Of a stretch of 64,000 nucleotides of DNA, positions 41,712 through 50,486 are shown piece by piece. Under the pieces are notes generated by a model. The model had not been told where the DNA came from, searched no databases, and was given only the letters and a program-made list of their open reading frames with translations. Position 1 is the stretch's first letter. Each line of letters opens with the position of its first letter. Source of the DNA: Alphaproteobacteria bacterium (GTDB lineage: Bacteria > Pseudomonadota > Alphaproteobacteria > Geminicoccales > Geminicoccaceae); contig JAUIID010000003.1 in assembly GCA_030431615.1 (NCBI GenBank), forward strand, positions 1 through 64,000. Direction: 5' to 3'. The translations under genes and the position numbers were made by a program.

Positions 41712-42662
41712 ATGCGCCTTTTCGCCTCTGCCCTGCTGCTCACCGGCTCGCTCGCCGCCGCGGCCACCGCTGCCGAGCCCCTCGTTTCCGCCGACTGGCT
41801 CGAGGGCCAGCTCGGTGCCGCGGACCTGCGCGTCCTCGACATCCGTGGCGGTGACGACGAGGCGGCCTTCGACGAGGGCCATGTGCCGGGTGCCGTCCAT
41901 GCCGACTACGGCAAGGTCGGCTGGCGCACCGAGATCGACGGCGTGCCTGGCATGACGCCCGAGGTGGCGAGCCTCGAAGCCCTCATCGGCGGGCTCGGCG
42001 TCGGCAACGACAGCCATGTCGTGATCGTCTACAGCGGTGCGGATGCCAGCGCCTTCGGCGCCGCCGCCCGGGTCTACTGGACCTTCAACTATCTCGGCCA
42101 CGACGAGGTCAGCATTCTCGACGGCGGCTGGCGCGGCTGGACGGAGGATGCCGGCCGGCCGGTGGCGACGGGGCCCGCGAGCGTGACGCCCGCGACCTTT
42201 ACCGCCGAGGTCCGCCCCGAGTTCCTGATCGAGACCGCCGAGGTCGACGCCTCGCTCGACGATCCTTCGGTGCTGCGTCTCGATGCGCGGCCGAGATCGC
42301 AGTATATTGGCGAGACCAAGGCCGGGCCGGCGCGCGCCCCTGGTCGCCTGCCGGATGCGCTCGGGCTCGAGCAGGCCGTCTTCTTCTCCCCAGACGGCCG
42401 GCTGAAGGACCAGGGCGAGATCAAGGCGCTGGTCCCGGCGGAAGTGACGGATGGCGGGATCGAGACCGTGGTGAGCTATTGCAACACCGGCCACTGGGCG
42501 GCCACCAACTGGTTCATCCTTTCCGAGCTGCTGGGCCAGGAGAACGTGCGCCTCTACGACGCCTCGATGACCGGCTGGAGTGCCGATCCTTCGCGCCCGC
42601 TCGAGAGCGGCCAGAGCCTCTTCGACCAGGTCAGCCGCTGGGTCGCTGGTGACGCCGGCTGA
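41712..42662 (+). CDS. Exported rhodanese-type sulfurtransferase
   Basis: 316 residues, from ATG preceded by GTGGAG. A Sec signal peptide (RLFASALLLTGSLAAAATAA) is followed by two rhodanese domains: an inactive first one (LRVLDIRGGDDEAAFDEGHV) and an active second one. The active loop is in VSYCNTGHWAATNWFILSEL, giving C-N-T-G-H-W-A, which matches the CxxGxxA type of thiosulfate/mercaptopyruvate sulfurtransferases. A periplasmic role in thiosulfate or cyanide detoxification, or in persulfide delivery, is likely. It overlaps the next gene by 14 bases. Confidence 0.88.
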   Translation: MRLFASALLLTGSLAAAATAAEPLVSADWLEGQLGAADLRVLDIRGGDDEAAFDEGHVPGAVHADYGKVGWRTEIDGVPGMTPEVASLEALIGGLGVGNDSHVVIVYSGADASAFGAAARVYWTFNYLGHDEVSILDGGWRGWTEDAGRPVATGPASVTPATFTAEVRPEFLIETAEVDASLDDPSVLRLDARPRSQYIGETKAGPARAPGRLPDALGLEQAVFFSPDGRLKDQGEIKALVPAEVTDGGIETVVSYCNTGHWAATNWFILSELLGQENVRLYDASMTGWSADPSRPLESGQSLFDQVSRWVAGDAG

Positions 42663-43425
42663 GCCTTCCACTGACGACGCGCAGGCTGCCCTGGAGGCGG
42701 CCTACGCGACGCTGTTCGACGGGCTCGCGCTGCTGGGCCCGGGCTCGACCGAAACGCGGCGGCAGGTGCTCGGGCTCGTCCGGGCCGCCCTGCCGCCGAA
42801 CCCGCTCATCGCCGACATGGGTGCCGGGGCCGGGGCCGCGACCCGCTTCCTCGCCGACGCCCTGCCGGCGGCGAGGATTTTCGCCGTGGACCGGGCAGCG
42901 GCAATCCTCGGCTCGCTCGGCGAGGCGGCACCCGGGCGGGTGACGGCCCTCACCGGCGACATGACCGCACCGCCCCTGGACGCCGCCAGCCTCGACCTCG
43001 TCTGGTGCGAATCGGCGATCTACGCCGTCGGCCGCAGCACGGCGCTCGCCGCCTGGCGGAACCTGCTCCGCCCCGAAGGGCTCGTCGTCTTCAGCGACGT
43101 CGCCTGGCGGGTGCCGCCCGCCGAGCGGCCGACCGAGGCCGCGGCCTTCTGGGCCGAGGGCTACCCGGCGATGCAGGACGCGGCGGGGATTGAGGCCGAG
43201 GTGGAGGCGGCGGGCTATGCCGTGGCCGCGCGGCACCTGGCGCCGGCCTCGGACTGGCGCGACTACTACGCGCCGCTCCGCCAGCGTCTGGTCGACCTCG
43301 CACCCGGTGCTGCGGCACCGCTCGCCGGCGTGCTCGACGAGATGCGCCGCGAGATCGCCCTCCACGATGCGCACGGGGCGAGCTACGGCGTCGTCTTTTT
43401 CGTCGTTCGGCCGGCCGGCGCTTAA
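42649..43425 (+). CDS. Class I SAM-dependent methyltransferase
   Basis: 258 residues, from GTG at 42649. The SAM motif I is PLIADMGAGAGAATRFLADA, motif II is ARIFAVDRAAAIL, and later motifs are LDLVWCESAIYAVG and RPEGLVVFSDVAWRVPP. The C-terminal part (YPAMQDAAGIEAEVEAAGYA, HLAPASDWRDYYAPLRQRLV) is typical of small-molecule methyltransferases. An earlier in-frame start exists, but it would lie deep inside the sulfurtransferase gene and adds basic low-complexity sequence. The tight overlap suggests a functional link with the sulfurtransferase, for example methylation of a sulfur product; that is inference. Confidence 0.8.
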   Translation: MTPAEPSTDDAQAALEAAYATLFDGLALLGPGSTETRRQVLGLVRAALPPNPLIADMGAGAGAATRFLADALPAARIFAVDRAAAILGSLGEAAPGRVTALTGDMTAPPLDAASLDLVWCESAIYAVGRSTALAAWRNLLRPEGLVVFSDVAWRVPPAERPTEAAAFWAEGYPAMQDAAGIEAEVEAAGYAVAARHLAPASDWRDYYAPLRQRLVDLAPGAAAPLAGVLDEMRREIALHDAHGASYGVVFFVVRPAGA

Positions 43426-43485
43426 CGGAGCCTTTACCTACCGGCGCTAGAGTTCCGCCTGCCACTGCGCGGATCTCCGAAGCCC

Positions 43486-44436
43486 ATGCGCCTCGCCTAC
43501 TCGATCAGCGGGTACAAGCTGCCCGGCCAGCTCGCCTGGCTGATGACGGCGCTCCGGCACGAGGACGACCTCTTCGTCCTGCATGTCGACGCGCGCACGC
43601 CCGATGGCGTGCACGAGGCGCTGCGCGAGGCGGCTGGCGACGGGCCGAACATCCTCTTCATCGAGCGGCAGCCGATCACCTGGATGGGGATCTCGCTGGT
43701 CGAGGCGGAGCTCCGGGCGATTCGTGCCGCCCTCGCCGCCGACCCGCCCTTCGACTATCTGATCAGCCTGTCGATGCAGGACTATCCGCTGAAGAGCCGC
43801 TCCGAGATCGTGGCCGCCCTCGAGGCGGCGCCCGGGCTCGACCACGTCACGCGCGAGCGGCTCGATGACCTTCCCTTCCACATCCGCCGGCGACCCTGGC
43901 TCCTGGCCTTCGAGCGGCGCGGCCGGCTGGTCAAGACGCCGATCCCGCGGCCGATTCCGAGGGACCTCGAGCTGCATTGGAAGGGGTCGTGGTGGCGCGT
44001 GCTCAGCCGGCAAACCTGCGAATGGCTGGTCGAGGCGGAGCTCACGCAGCGCTATCTCGACTTCCTCCGCCACGTCCAGGCGCCGGACGAGCTCTTCTTC
44101 CAGAACCTCTTGATGCAGGGGCCGCATCGCGACCGGCTCGCCGGCCGCAACCGGCACTTCGTCGCCTGGTCCGGCACAAGCGGCAGCCCGAAGACGCTGA
44201 CCATGGTGGAGGCGGAAGAGCTCCTGGCGACGCCCCTGTGGTTCGCACGGAAGTTCGACGAGACGGTGGATCGGCGGGTGCTCGAGCTTTTGGCCCAGCG
44301 GATCGGCGCCGACCTGCCGCCGCATGTATCCCGCCTGCACGGCCGGGCGCCGGACGCCGCCGGCATGCGAGCTGACCGGACGGCTGCGGCCGGCATGCGC
44401 TCGCCCGCTTTGGCGCCCTTGGCGGCGGCAAGGTGA
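43486..44436 (+). CDS. Beta-1,6-N-acetylglucosaminyltransferase-like (core-2/I-branching) glycosyltransferase
   Basis: 316 residues. The GT14-type domain has RLAYSISGYKLPGQLAWLMT, FVLHVDART, the ITWMGISLVEAELRAIRAAL segment and FDYLISLSMQDYPLKSRSEI. These match the conserved 'W-G-x-x-S-x-V-x-A-x-x-x' and 'S-G-x-D-x-P' features of branching enzymes. LHWKGSWWRVLSRQTCEWLV and QAPDELFFQNLLMQ complete the donor site. In bacteria such enzymes decorate surface polysaccharide. No other polysaccharide genes are close. The last ~35 residues are low-complexity. Confidence 0.85.
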   Translation: MRLAYSISGYKLPGQLAWLMTALRHEDDLFVLHVDARTPDGVHEALREAAGDGPNILFIERQPITWMGISLVEAELRAIRAALAADPPFDYLISLSMQDYPLKSRSEIVAALEAAPGLDHVTRERLDDLPFHIRRRPWLLAFERRGRLVKTPIPRPIPRDLELHWKGSWWRVLSRQTCEWLVEAELTQRYLDFLRHVQAPDELFFQNLLMQGPHRDRLAGRNRHFVAWSGTSGSPKTLTMVEAEELLATPLWFARKFDETVDRRVLELLAQRIGADLPPHVSRLHGRAPDAAGMRADRTAAAGMRSPALAPLAAAR

Positions 44437-44872
44437 TGGCCCGTGAAGGCGGACGATGGACGGCAGGGCGCACGGGGATGCGATACGCGGCGGTGGCGCC
44501 ATGAAGCTGGCGGGCACTTGAGCGCGAAGGGTGCAGGCGGTCGCGGGGCTGGAGCCGGATCTCGTTGGTGGCCGCACGGGGCGCGGTGACCGCGGCGTGG
44601 CCTGCCTGATCGGCACCGGGACGTGCAATGGCCTGCGCAGCTGCGCGGTCGGCGCCGCTTTCTTGACCTCACCGGGCCGATGTCCGGCGATCCGGTCAGG
44701 CAGTCCGTTCCGCGTCCGCGCATGCGGGTCTGCCTGACGCGCCGACGCCCCATGGCCTGGGCCATGGGGCGTCAGTCAGGCACGTCCACTTGGCGCCAGC
44801 ACCCGGTGGTAGCGCCATGGGGCCATCTGCTCAGCGACCGAGGCAGGCCCGGTCGTGGCCCGAAGGCGGCTG
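44437..44872. other. Intergenic stretch with a long perfect hairpin
   Basis: No gene is supported in these ~436 bases. At 44744-44773 a 14-bp perfect stem (GACGCCCCATGGCC / GGCCATGGGGCGTC) has a tiny loop and is extended by an outer 7-bp stem (GCCTGAC / GTCAGGC) with small bulges, covering 44732-44780. There is no T-run. It lies between a plus-strand gene and a minus-strand gene, so it may end both transcripts. Confidence 0.6.
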
Positions 44873-45325
44873 CTACTGGACGACCGAGGCGGGCTCGGTC
44901 GTCGCTGCCTCGGTGGTGGGCGAGAGCTCGGCCGGGTCGAGTGCCGCCAGGACCTTGGCGCAGAGATCGGCGGATTGCCGGGCTGCCTTGTCCTTGCTCG
45001 GCATGACGGCCCAGCCGCCGGCCTCGATGAACTCGCGCTGCTTGTAGGAGCTCTTGATCGCCTGAAAGGTCGTGAGCTGGGCCCGGGCATCCCCGGCATC
45101 GAGGAACTTCTCGACACAGATCACCGAGGCCAGCTCGTAGCGGGAGGAATCGCCTGCGTCCTTGGCCATCTCCCTGGCCGTGCCGCCGGTGACCCAGCCA
45201 CCCCAGGTGAAGCCCACGATCAGGGCGACCACCACCGAGCCGGCACAGGACCAGAACAGCATCGTCTTCGACGGCTGCGATGCACTCCAGCGCTGTGAAA
45301 TTGTTGCCTTCTCGAGTTCTGACAT
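44873..45325 (-). CDS. Conserved hypothetical single-span membrane protein
   Basis: 150 residues. A short cytoplasmic start is followed by one membrane helix (LFWSCAGSVVVALIVGFTWG) and then GGWVTGGTAREMAKDAGDSS, VICVEKFLDAG and KQREFIEAGGWAVMPSKDKA. The GGWVTGGTA, ICVE and GGWA-MP motifs mark a family of unknown function common in Rhizobiales and relatives. The C-terminus is low-complexity Ala/Thr/Glu. The region ahead of its start is notably AT-rich, so it may carry a strong or transferred promoter. Confidence 0.78.
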   Translation of the reverse strand: MSELEKATISQRWSASQPSKTMLFWSCAGSVVVALIVGFTWGGWVTGGTAREMAKDAGDSSRYELASVICVEKFLDAGDARAQLTTFQAIKSSYKQREFIEAGGWAVMPSKDKAARQSADLCAKVLAALDPAELSPTTEAATTEPASVVQ

Positions 45326-45611
45326 GATGTTTCCTTTCTACTATTAACTAAATAGCAAAAACAGTTTCTAGTCAATCGACGATTTTTATTTTTCACCGGC
45401 AGGCAAGAAAAGACGCCAACTATTTCAAGGGGCTGACCCATATATCGTGACTATTTCGGTGTAGCCGGTCTGGAGAGCATGGCGGAGCGTACGGGGAAGC
45501 CGGAGATCGGCCGTTCGACATTTGCCGTGGCGCCCGCCTTTGGCACCTCGGCCCCGCCCGATGGTTCAATCCGGGGCGGGCCGCGTCGGCCCGGCTCCGG
45601 GAGAACGTGCC

Positions 45612-45860
45612 ATGGAGGACATGTTGCGCTGGGTCGGCATGGGTGCCGCGGTGATCGCCGCGGTCATGGTCTCGGCCAGGCTCGGCCAGCGGCTCACCGG
45701 CATCGGGTTCGTGGTCTTTCTGGTGTCGTCCACATCCTGGGTCGCCGTCGGCCTGATGGCCGGCGAGCCCGCGCTCACGATCCAGAACGGGGTGCTGACG
45801 ATCGTGAACCTGGTCGGCATCTGGCGCTGGCTGCTGCGGCCGGCCGCGACGGGCGCCTGA
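45612..45860 (+). CDS. Small membrane protein
   Basis: 82 residues, from ATG after GGGAGAA. Three hydrophobic segments are visible: LRWVGMGAAVIAAVMVSARL, TGIGFVVFLVSSTSWVAVGL and IQNGVLTIVNLVGIWRWLLR. The pattern F-V-x-F-x-x-S-S-x-x-W-x-x-x-G-L and Q-N-x-V-L-T-x-x-N-L-x-G-x-W-R-W recurs in small alphaproteobacterial membrane proteins, some fused to PRC-barrel domains. Function unknown. The next gene starts ~90 bases later. Confidence 0.75.
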   Translation: MEDMLRWVGMGAAVIAAVMVSARLGQRLTGIGFVVFLVSSTSWVAVGLMAGEPALTIQNGVLTIVNLVGIWRWLLRPAATGA

Positions 45861-45947
45861 CCCTGCCGTGGAACCGGCCGCCTGCCGGCTTGTTCTTGCG
45901 CCAGTTGCCGGCGGCGGCCGGCAGGCACCAGCGGGAGAAAGCCGGCA

Positions 45948-46211
45948 ATGGCGAAGGACCATGGGCCACAGATCAAGGACGACGAGACCTACGAGGCGTT
46001 GCGCAAAGAGGGTGCCAGCAAGGAGAAGGCGGCGCGCATTGCCAATGCGCGGGCCAATCCGCAGCAGCACCCGAGCCGCAAGGGGGGCAAGAGCCCGCCT
46101 TACGAGGAATGGACCAAGCGGCAGCTGGTCGGGCGCGCCCGCGAGCTGGCGGTCAAAGGGCGGTCGAGCATGAGCAAGGCCGAGCTGATCGAGGCGCTGC
46201 GGGACCGCTGA
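45948..46211 (+). CDS. Small protein with SAP/Rho-N-like helix-extension-helix
   Basis: 87 residues, from ATG after GGGAGAAAG. The first part (DDETYEALRKEGASKEKAAR, then IANARANPQQHPSRKGGKSP) is a charged, largely polar stretch typical of a small conserved family. The second (WTKRQLVGRARELAVKGRSS plus MSKAELIEALRDR) is a SAP/Rho N-terminal-like fold used in nucleic-acid binding. Members occur widely in proteobacteria and actinobacteria without a known role. It is likely cotranscribed with the small membrane protein upstream. Confidence 0.78.
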   Translation: MAKDHGPQIKDDETYEALRKEGASKEKAARIANARANPQQHPSRKGGKSPPYEEWTKRQLVGRARELAVKGRSSMSKAELIEALRDR

Positions 46212-46355
46212 GGGCGGCCGGCACCGGGTCGGCGCGGGCCCGGCCGGCGAGCCGCCGTGCCGATCCCGCGGTCCGCACGGCGCCACCGGCGAGCATTAGG
46301 GGTCAACTTCGCCGCCAAAACCGCGTATGCCTCCCATAGCGATGGGGGGAGACGC

Positions 46356-47255
46356 ATGTTTCGGTGGAAGTCCGCAGTTCGGTTCGTGACGGTACTTTGG
46401 CTCGTCAGTGTCGGCCTCCAGGCCGATCCGGCGGCTGCCCAGTACTGGAACCACTGGAACCCCGAGTTTAAGAACGATCCGGCGCGCACGGCGCGAGCCT
46501 TCAAGCGGGACGTCTTCATCGCCAATCTCAGCCAGGGCAACCGGGAGGTCGTGCTCGACTGGTTCCGCCACGGCCCGGGTTTCACCTTCAACGTCAAGCA
46601 GACGGCGAAGGCCGCGAAGTATGATTCGAAGGCCCCCGCCTATGCCGACATCGTTGGCGACTTCGGCACCAATTTCCTGAAATGCGAGGGCGGGCCCTTC
46701 GCCTTGTGCTTCTACTCGGGGCCGGAAGGGCCCCTGCCCTGCGATACCAGCAAGTACGACACGGTTTCCGAGTGCACCTGCACGGCGATCGACCACGGCC
46801 TCTTCTTCGTCGACATCCTGGGCATCCTGAACCGGGCCGTCTACGAGGAGACCGCCAAGGCCTGCGGCGCCGATGGCAGCCTGTGCCCAAACGTCGGCGA
46901 TGCGCCGGTCTGCGACGTGGTCAACGAGAAGCTGCGGGAGGACGAGAAGATGTTCCCGGGGGCGGACATGATCTCCGTCTTCAGCTTCGACGGTGCCACG
47001 GAGGTGCCGATCGGCCAGTCGAGCTGCGAGTCCGGCAAGTATGCGGGCTGCATGACGGCGCCCTGCTTCTACCCGGGGGGCGACGAGGAGAGCGACACCG
47101 TGCAGTGCCTCTGCCCCAACTATTCCGGCCCGTTCCAGATCGGCCAGAACAACAAGGAGAACATGTGCTCGCTCGGCAACCAGCATGTCTGGTCGGCGGC
47201 CTACACGCTCCCCGGCGGCAACGGCATTCCGGACAGCCCGCCCGCGTCGCCCTGA
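46356..47255 (+). CDS. Secreted Cys-rich protein of unknown function
   Basis: 299 residues, from ATG after GGGGGGAG. The signal peptide is RFVTVLWLVSVGLQADPAAA, cleaved before QYWNHW. The mature part has about 17 Cys residues, several in pairs or clusters (CEGGPFALC, SECTCTA, CGADGSLCPNVGDAPVCD, CMTAPCFYPG, CLCPNYSG), which suggests a disulfide-stabilised exported protein. No known domain is recognised. A tandem of similar Cys segments in the C-terminal half hints at an internal repeat. The NYN gene starts 24 bases later. Confidence 0.8.
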   Translation: MFRWKSAVRFVTVLWLVSVGLQADPAAAQYWNHWNPEFKNDPARTARAFKRDVFIANLSQGNREVVLDWFRHGPGFTFNVKQTAKAAKYDSKAPAYADIVGDFGTNFLKCEGGPFALCFYSGPEGPLPCDTSKYDTVSECTCTAIDHGLFFVDILGILNRAVYEETAKACGADGSLCPNVGDAPVCDVVNEKLREDEKMFPGADMISVFSFDGATEVPIGQSSCESGKYAGCMTAPCFYPGGDEESDTVQCLCPNYSGPFQIGQNNKENMCSLGNQHVWSAAYTLPGGNGIPDSPPASP

Positions 47256-47279
47256 CACACCGGCGATAGGCCCCAGACC

Positions 47280-48053
47280 ATGACCAGCGAAGCCACCCGC
47301 CGCCTTGCGGTGCTCATCGATGCGGACAACACCTCGCCGCGCATCGCCGAGGCGCTCTTCGCCGAGGTCGCCAAGATCGGCGAGGCGAGCGTGCGGCGCA
47401 TCTATGGCGACTTCTCCGGCACGCGGCTCAAGGCCTGGGCCGACATCCTCTCGCGCCACGCCATCATTCCGCACCAGCAGTTCGCCTACACCAAGGGCAA
47501 GAATGCCTCGGACATAGCGCTCGTCATCGACGCCATGGACCTCCTGCTGAGCGGCCGCTTCGACGGCTTCTGCCTCGTCTCCTCCGACAGCGACTTCACC
47601 CGCCTCGCCGCCCGCATCCGCGAGCAGGGCACGGACGTCTTCGGCTTCGGCGAGAAGAAGACGCCGGAGAGCTTCGTCCAGGCCTGCCGCCGCTTCATCT
47701 ACACCGAGAACCTCCTGGCCCCGGCCGCATCGGACGCGCCGGCCGACGGAACCCCCGCCCCGCCGCCTGCGGAGCCGCCGGACGAGGCGCTCGCCATCCT
47801 GGATCGGATCATCGCCGACCTCGACCAGGACGATGGCTGGGTCTACCTCTCCAATGTCGGCAGCCGGCTCGCCAATCTCGCCCCCGATTTCGACCCGCGC
47901 ACCTATGGCCACAAGCGGCTCGGCGACCTCGTCAAGGCCACGGACGCCTTCGAGATCGTGACCGAGACCGGCAGCGGCACGCGGATCAGGCGCAAGCCGG
48001 CGAAGAAGAAGGCGCAGTCGCGCAAGCGGAAGGCCGCCGCCGAGCCGGCCTGA
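47280..48053 (+). CDS. NYN-domain ribonuclease with OST-HTH/LOTUS domain
   Basis: 257 residues. Residues ~8-150 are a PIN-like NYN domain with the acidic active-site residues in AVLIDADNTSPRIAEALFAE, NASDIALVIDAMDLLLSG and LVSSDSDFTRLAARIREQG (LabA/limkain-b1 type). Residues ~160-235 are an OST-HTH/LOTUS domain (ILDRIIADLDQDDGWVYLSN, FDPRTYGHKRLGDLVK), which binds RNA or G-quadruplex. The C-terminus is Lys/Arg-rich. The pair is a known bacterial RNA-processing architecture; the target RNAs are unknown. Confidence 0.93.
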   Translation: MTSEATRRLAVLIDADNTSPRIAEALFAEVAKIGEASVRRIYGDFSGTRLKAWADILSRHAIIPHQQFAYTKGKNASDIALVIDAMDLLLSGRFDGFCLVSSDSDFTRLAARIREQGTDVFGFGEKKTPESFVQACRRFIYTENLLAPAASDAPADGTPAPPPAEPPDEALAILDRIIADLDQDDGWVYLSNVGSRLANLAPDFDPRTYGHKRLGDLVKATDAFEIVTETGSGTRIRRKPAKKKAQSRKRKAAAEPA

Positions 48054-48068
48054 CAAGCGCCTGGCGGG

Positions 48069-49634
48069 CTAGTGCTCGGCGGCCAGGGCGATCTCCCGGC
48101 GCAGCTCGGCGGCGCGTGCATGCGCGGCGGCGATCTCGTCGGCACCCAGGCGGTTGTCGAAGTCCGCGAGATAGGTGCGCCCGTCGTCGAAGCCGCCCTC
48201 CACCGAGAGCAGCACCCAGGCATAGCCGGCAATCGGGTCGTAGGCCCCATCCGTGCTCAAGAGGTAGTGCCCGCCGAGGGCGTGCTGGGCCAGGGTATGT
48301 CCCTTGCGTGCCGCCAGCTCGAGCAGGGCAACGGCGGTGTCGGGATCCGGCGCCGCTCCGAAGCCGAGCATCGACATCACCCCGAGCCGGTAGAGCGCCT
48401 GCGCATCGCCCCGTTCGGCCGCCGCCTCGTACCAGAAACGTGCCGAGGCGTAGTCCACCTGCTCGCCGACGCCATGCTCGTAGCGTTCGCCGACCTTCGT
48501 CTGGGCCGCGGAGATCCCCGCCTGGGCGGCCGCCATGAGCAGGCGGCTGGCCTCCGCCTGGTCCACCGGCCCGCCGAGCCCTTCCTCGCGCATGATGCCG
48601 AGCGTCAGCATCGCCATCTTGTCACCGTGGCGGACCGCCGGCTCGAGCCAGCGCAGCGCCAGCGCGTAGTCCGGCTCGCCGGCATGGCCGGACCAGGCAA
48701 GCCAGCCCACGAAGGCCTGCGAGGCGGGATGGCCGCCCGTCGCCGCTCGCTCGTGCCATTGGATTGCCGCCTCGACATCACGCGCGACATGCCGCCCGCG
48801 AATCAGGAGGTCGCCCAGATCGTGCTGCGCATCGGGCCGCCCGCTCTCGGCGGCCTCGATCATCAGCCGCACGCCTTCCGCCTCGTCGCGATCCGCGACC
48901 TCGGCTCTCAGATGGTAGACGGCGAGATGGTAGCGGGCGTCGGCATTGCCGAGCGCCAGCGCCCGCTCGAACCAGCCGCGCGCCCGGCGCTGGTCAGGGT
49001 CACCTGCGAGCCCATGGAAGGCGTAGAACCCTGCCTGGACCAGGGCCTCCACATGGTCCTGTCCGGCCGCCGCCTCGTACCAGTGCCGGGCTCTTCTGCC
49101 GTCCGCCGTGACGCCCCGACCGTCGCGGTAGAGCCTCGCCAGTTGGTACTGCGCGTCCGCGATTCCGGCCTCGGCCGCCTTGGCGAAGAGCTCCGCTGCC
49201 CGCGCCTCGTCCTGCGCCACGCCCTGGCCCTGCAGATAGCGGATGCCGAGATTGAACGTGCCCATGACATCGCCGGCCGCCGCCGCCCGGGCCTGCCAGT
49301 GCCAGGCCTGCCCGTAGTCCTGGGCGCAGCCCAGCCCTTCGGCATGCATGTTGCCGATCATGGTCATCGATTCGGCGTGGCCCTGCACCGCGGCGCGCAT
49401 GTGCCATTCATAGGCACGCCCGTGGTCCTGCGGCACCCCCCTGCCCCAGAAGTAGCAATTGCCGAGCTGGCCCTGGGCCCGTGCGTCGCCGGCGAGCGCC
49501 GCGCGCTCGTACCAGACGAAGGCCTGGGCGAGATCGATCGGCGTGTCGATGCCGTACTCGAGCATGAGGGCAAGCACCAGCTGCCGGCCAGCATCGCCGG
49601 CCTCGGCCGCAGCGCGGAGATCCTCGAAGTCCAT
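48069..49634 (-). CDS. Sel1-repeat (SLR) protein
   Basis: 521 residues made almost entirely of ~12-13 Sel1-like repeats of ~36 residues. The consensus is visible in AQGQLGNCYFWGRGVPQDHG, AQYQLARLYRDGRGVTADGR, AQHDLGDLLIRGRHVARDVE and AQTKVGERYEHGVGEQVDYA. There is no signal peptide, so it is cytoplasmic. Sel1 solenoids are adaptor scaffolds used in signalling and, in some pathogens, host interaction. Nothing adjacent fixes the partner. It is convergent with the NYN gene. Confidence 0.92.
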   Translation of the reverse strand: MDFEDLRAAAEAGDAGRQLVLALMLEYGIDTPIDLAQAFVWYERAALAGDARAQGQLGNCYFWGRGVPQDHGRAYEWHMRAAVQGHAESMTMIGNMHAEGLGCAQDYGQAWHWQARAAAAGDVMGTFNLGIRYLQGQGVAQDEARAAELFAKAAEAGIADAQYQLARLYRDGRGVTADGRRARHWYEAAAGQDHVEALVQAGFYAFHGLAGDPDQRRARGWFERALALGNADARYHLAVYHLRAEVADRDEAEGVRLMIEAAESGRPDAQHDLGDLLIRGRHVARDVEAAIQWHERAATGGHPASQAFVGWLAWSGHAGEPDYALALRWLEPAVRHGDKMAMLTLGIMREEGLGGPVDQAEASRLLMAAAQAGISAAQTKVGERYEHGVGEQVDYASARFWYEAAAERGDAQALYRLGVMSMLGFGAAPDPDTAVALLELAARKGHTLAQHALGGHYLLSTDGAYDPIAGYAWVLLSVEGGFDDGRTYLADFDNRLGADEIAAAHARAAELRREIALAAEH

Positions 49635-49761
49635 GGCACGACCCTGTCTCTCGATCGCGCCAGCCGGCCCGGCTGACGCGCGAGCGGGTCATGGCGACGG
49701 AACACACCGGCGCGGCGGACGAGCCGCCTCGCGCTCCACCGAGCCTTTCAGATGGCGGACG

Positions 49762-50052
49762 TCAGACGCCGCCGGTGAGCTTGCGGAAGGCGGCCTCGTC
49801 GAAGGCCTTGAGCGTCTGGGTGCGGACATTGCCGCCGGAGCCCAGTTTCAGCGCCACCTCGGCCGCCGCCTCGTCGCTCGGCAGCTCGTAGGTGGCGACG
49901 ATGTCGTAGGCGCCCATCGTCATGAAGAGCGAGTGGACCTTGCCACCCTTGCCTTCCACCAGCAGCTTGAAGGCGTCGTAGCGCTTGCCGGAATCCCTGA
50001 CCGCCCTGATCCCCTGCTCGGTCCAGTTCACGAGCCCGATATAGGTCGGCAT
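49762..50052 (-). CDS. GYD-domain protein
   Basis: 96 residues. It matches the GYD family of small alpha/beta ferredoxin-fold proteins: PTYIGLVNWTEQGIRAVRDS, FMTMGAYDIVATYELPSDEA (GYD-equivalent GAYD) and LGSGGNVRTQTLKAF. The family is common and uncharacterised. It stands alone, ~100 bases downstream of the CbpM gene on the same strand. Confidence 0.9.
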   Translation of the reverse strand: MPTYIGLVNWTEQGIRAVRDSGKRYDAFKLLVEGKGGKVHSLFMTMGAYDIVATYELPSDEAAAEVALKLGSGGNVRTQTLKAFDEAAFRKLTGGV

Positions 50053-50150
50053 GTCGGTTCCCCCTGATTTTTCGGACCGCGCAGGATACCATGATCGGGC
50101 CGCCCTGTCGCTGTTCGCAGTGCCGATGCAGTCCAGGGCAAGACGAACCG

Positions 50151-50483
50151 CTAGTCCTGCAGCTGCCCGAGCTGCCGGCGCAGCGACTTCAGCTCGCCTT
50201 GCAGCCGGTCGACTTCGTCGAGCAGGTCGAGGGTCACGGCGAGGCCGGCCATGTTGATGTCGAGGTCGCGGCGCAGCCTGAGCGCTTTGCGCGAGCGCAT
50301 GACCGCGACGGCGGAGAAGCGCCAGACCGTCCGCCGGTCACCCTCCGGTCGGATGATGCCGGCCTCCACCATCTCGACCAGGCAGTCGGCGGGCTCGCCG
50401 CAGATCCGGCAGAGCTCGTCGAGGTCGAGGCGGGCGGTGTCGTCCACGAGCTCGCCGCTGAGCACGTCGTCTTCGGCTGCCAT
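50151..50483 (-). CDS. cbpM: Chaperone modulator CbpM
   Basis: 110 residues: DLDELCRICGEPADCLVEMV, EAGIIRPEG, WRFSAVAVMRSRKALRLRRD and DINMAGLAVTLDLLDEVDRL form the MerR-like helical CbpM fold. CbpM binds the J-domain of CbpA and blocks its stimulation of DnaK. Its start lies 3 bases after the cbpA stop, the usual cbpA-cbpM pair. Confidence 0.9.
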   Translation of the reverse strand: MAAEDDVLSGELVDDTARLDLDELCRICGEPADCLVEMVEAGIIRPEGDRRTVWRFSAVAVMRSRKALRLRRDLDINMAGLAVTLDLLDEVDRLQGELKSLRRQLGQLQD

Positions 50484-50486
50484 CTC

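Noticed and set aside
45420-45611. Minus-strand gene overlapping the small membrane protein region
   Set aside because: The reading is Pro/Arg/His-rich and out of keeping with real proteins, while the plus strand has a hydrophobic protein with a ribosome-binding site.
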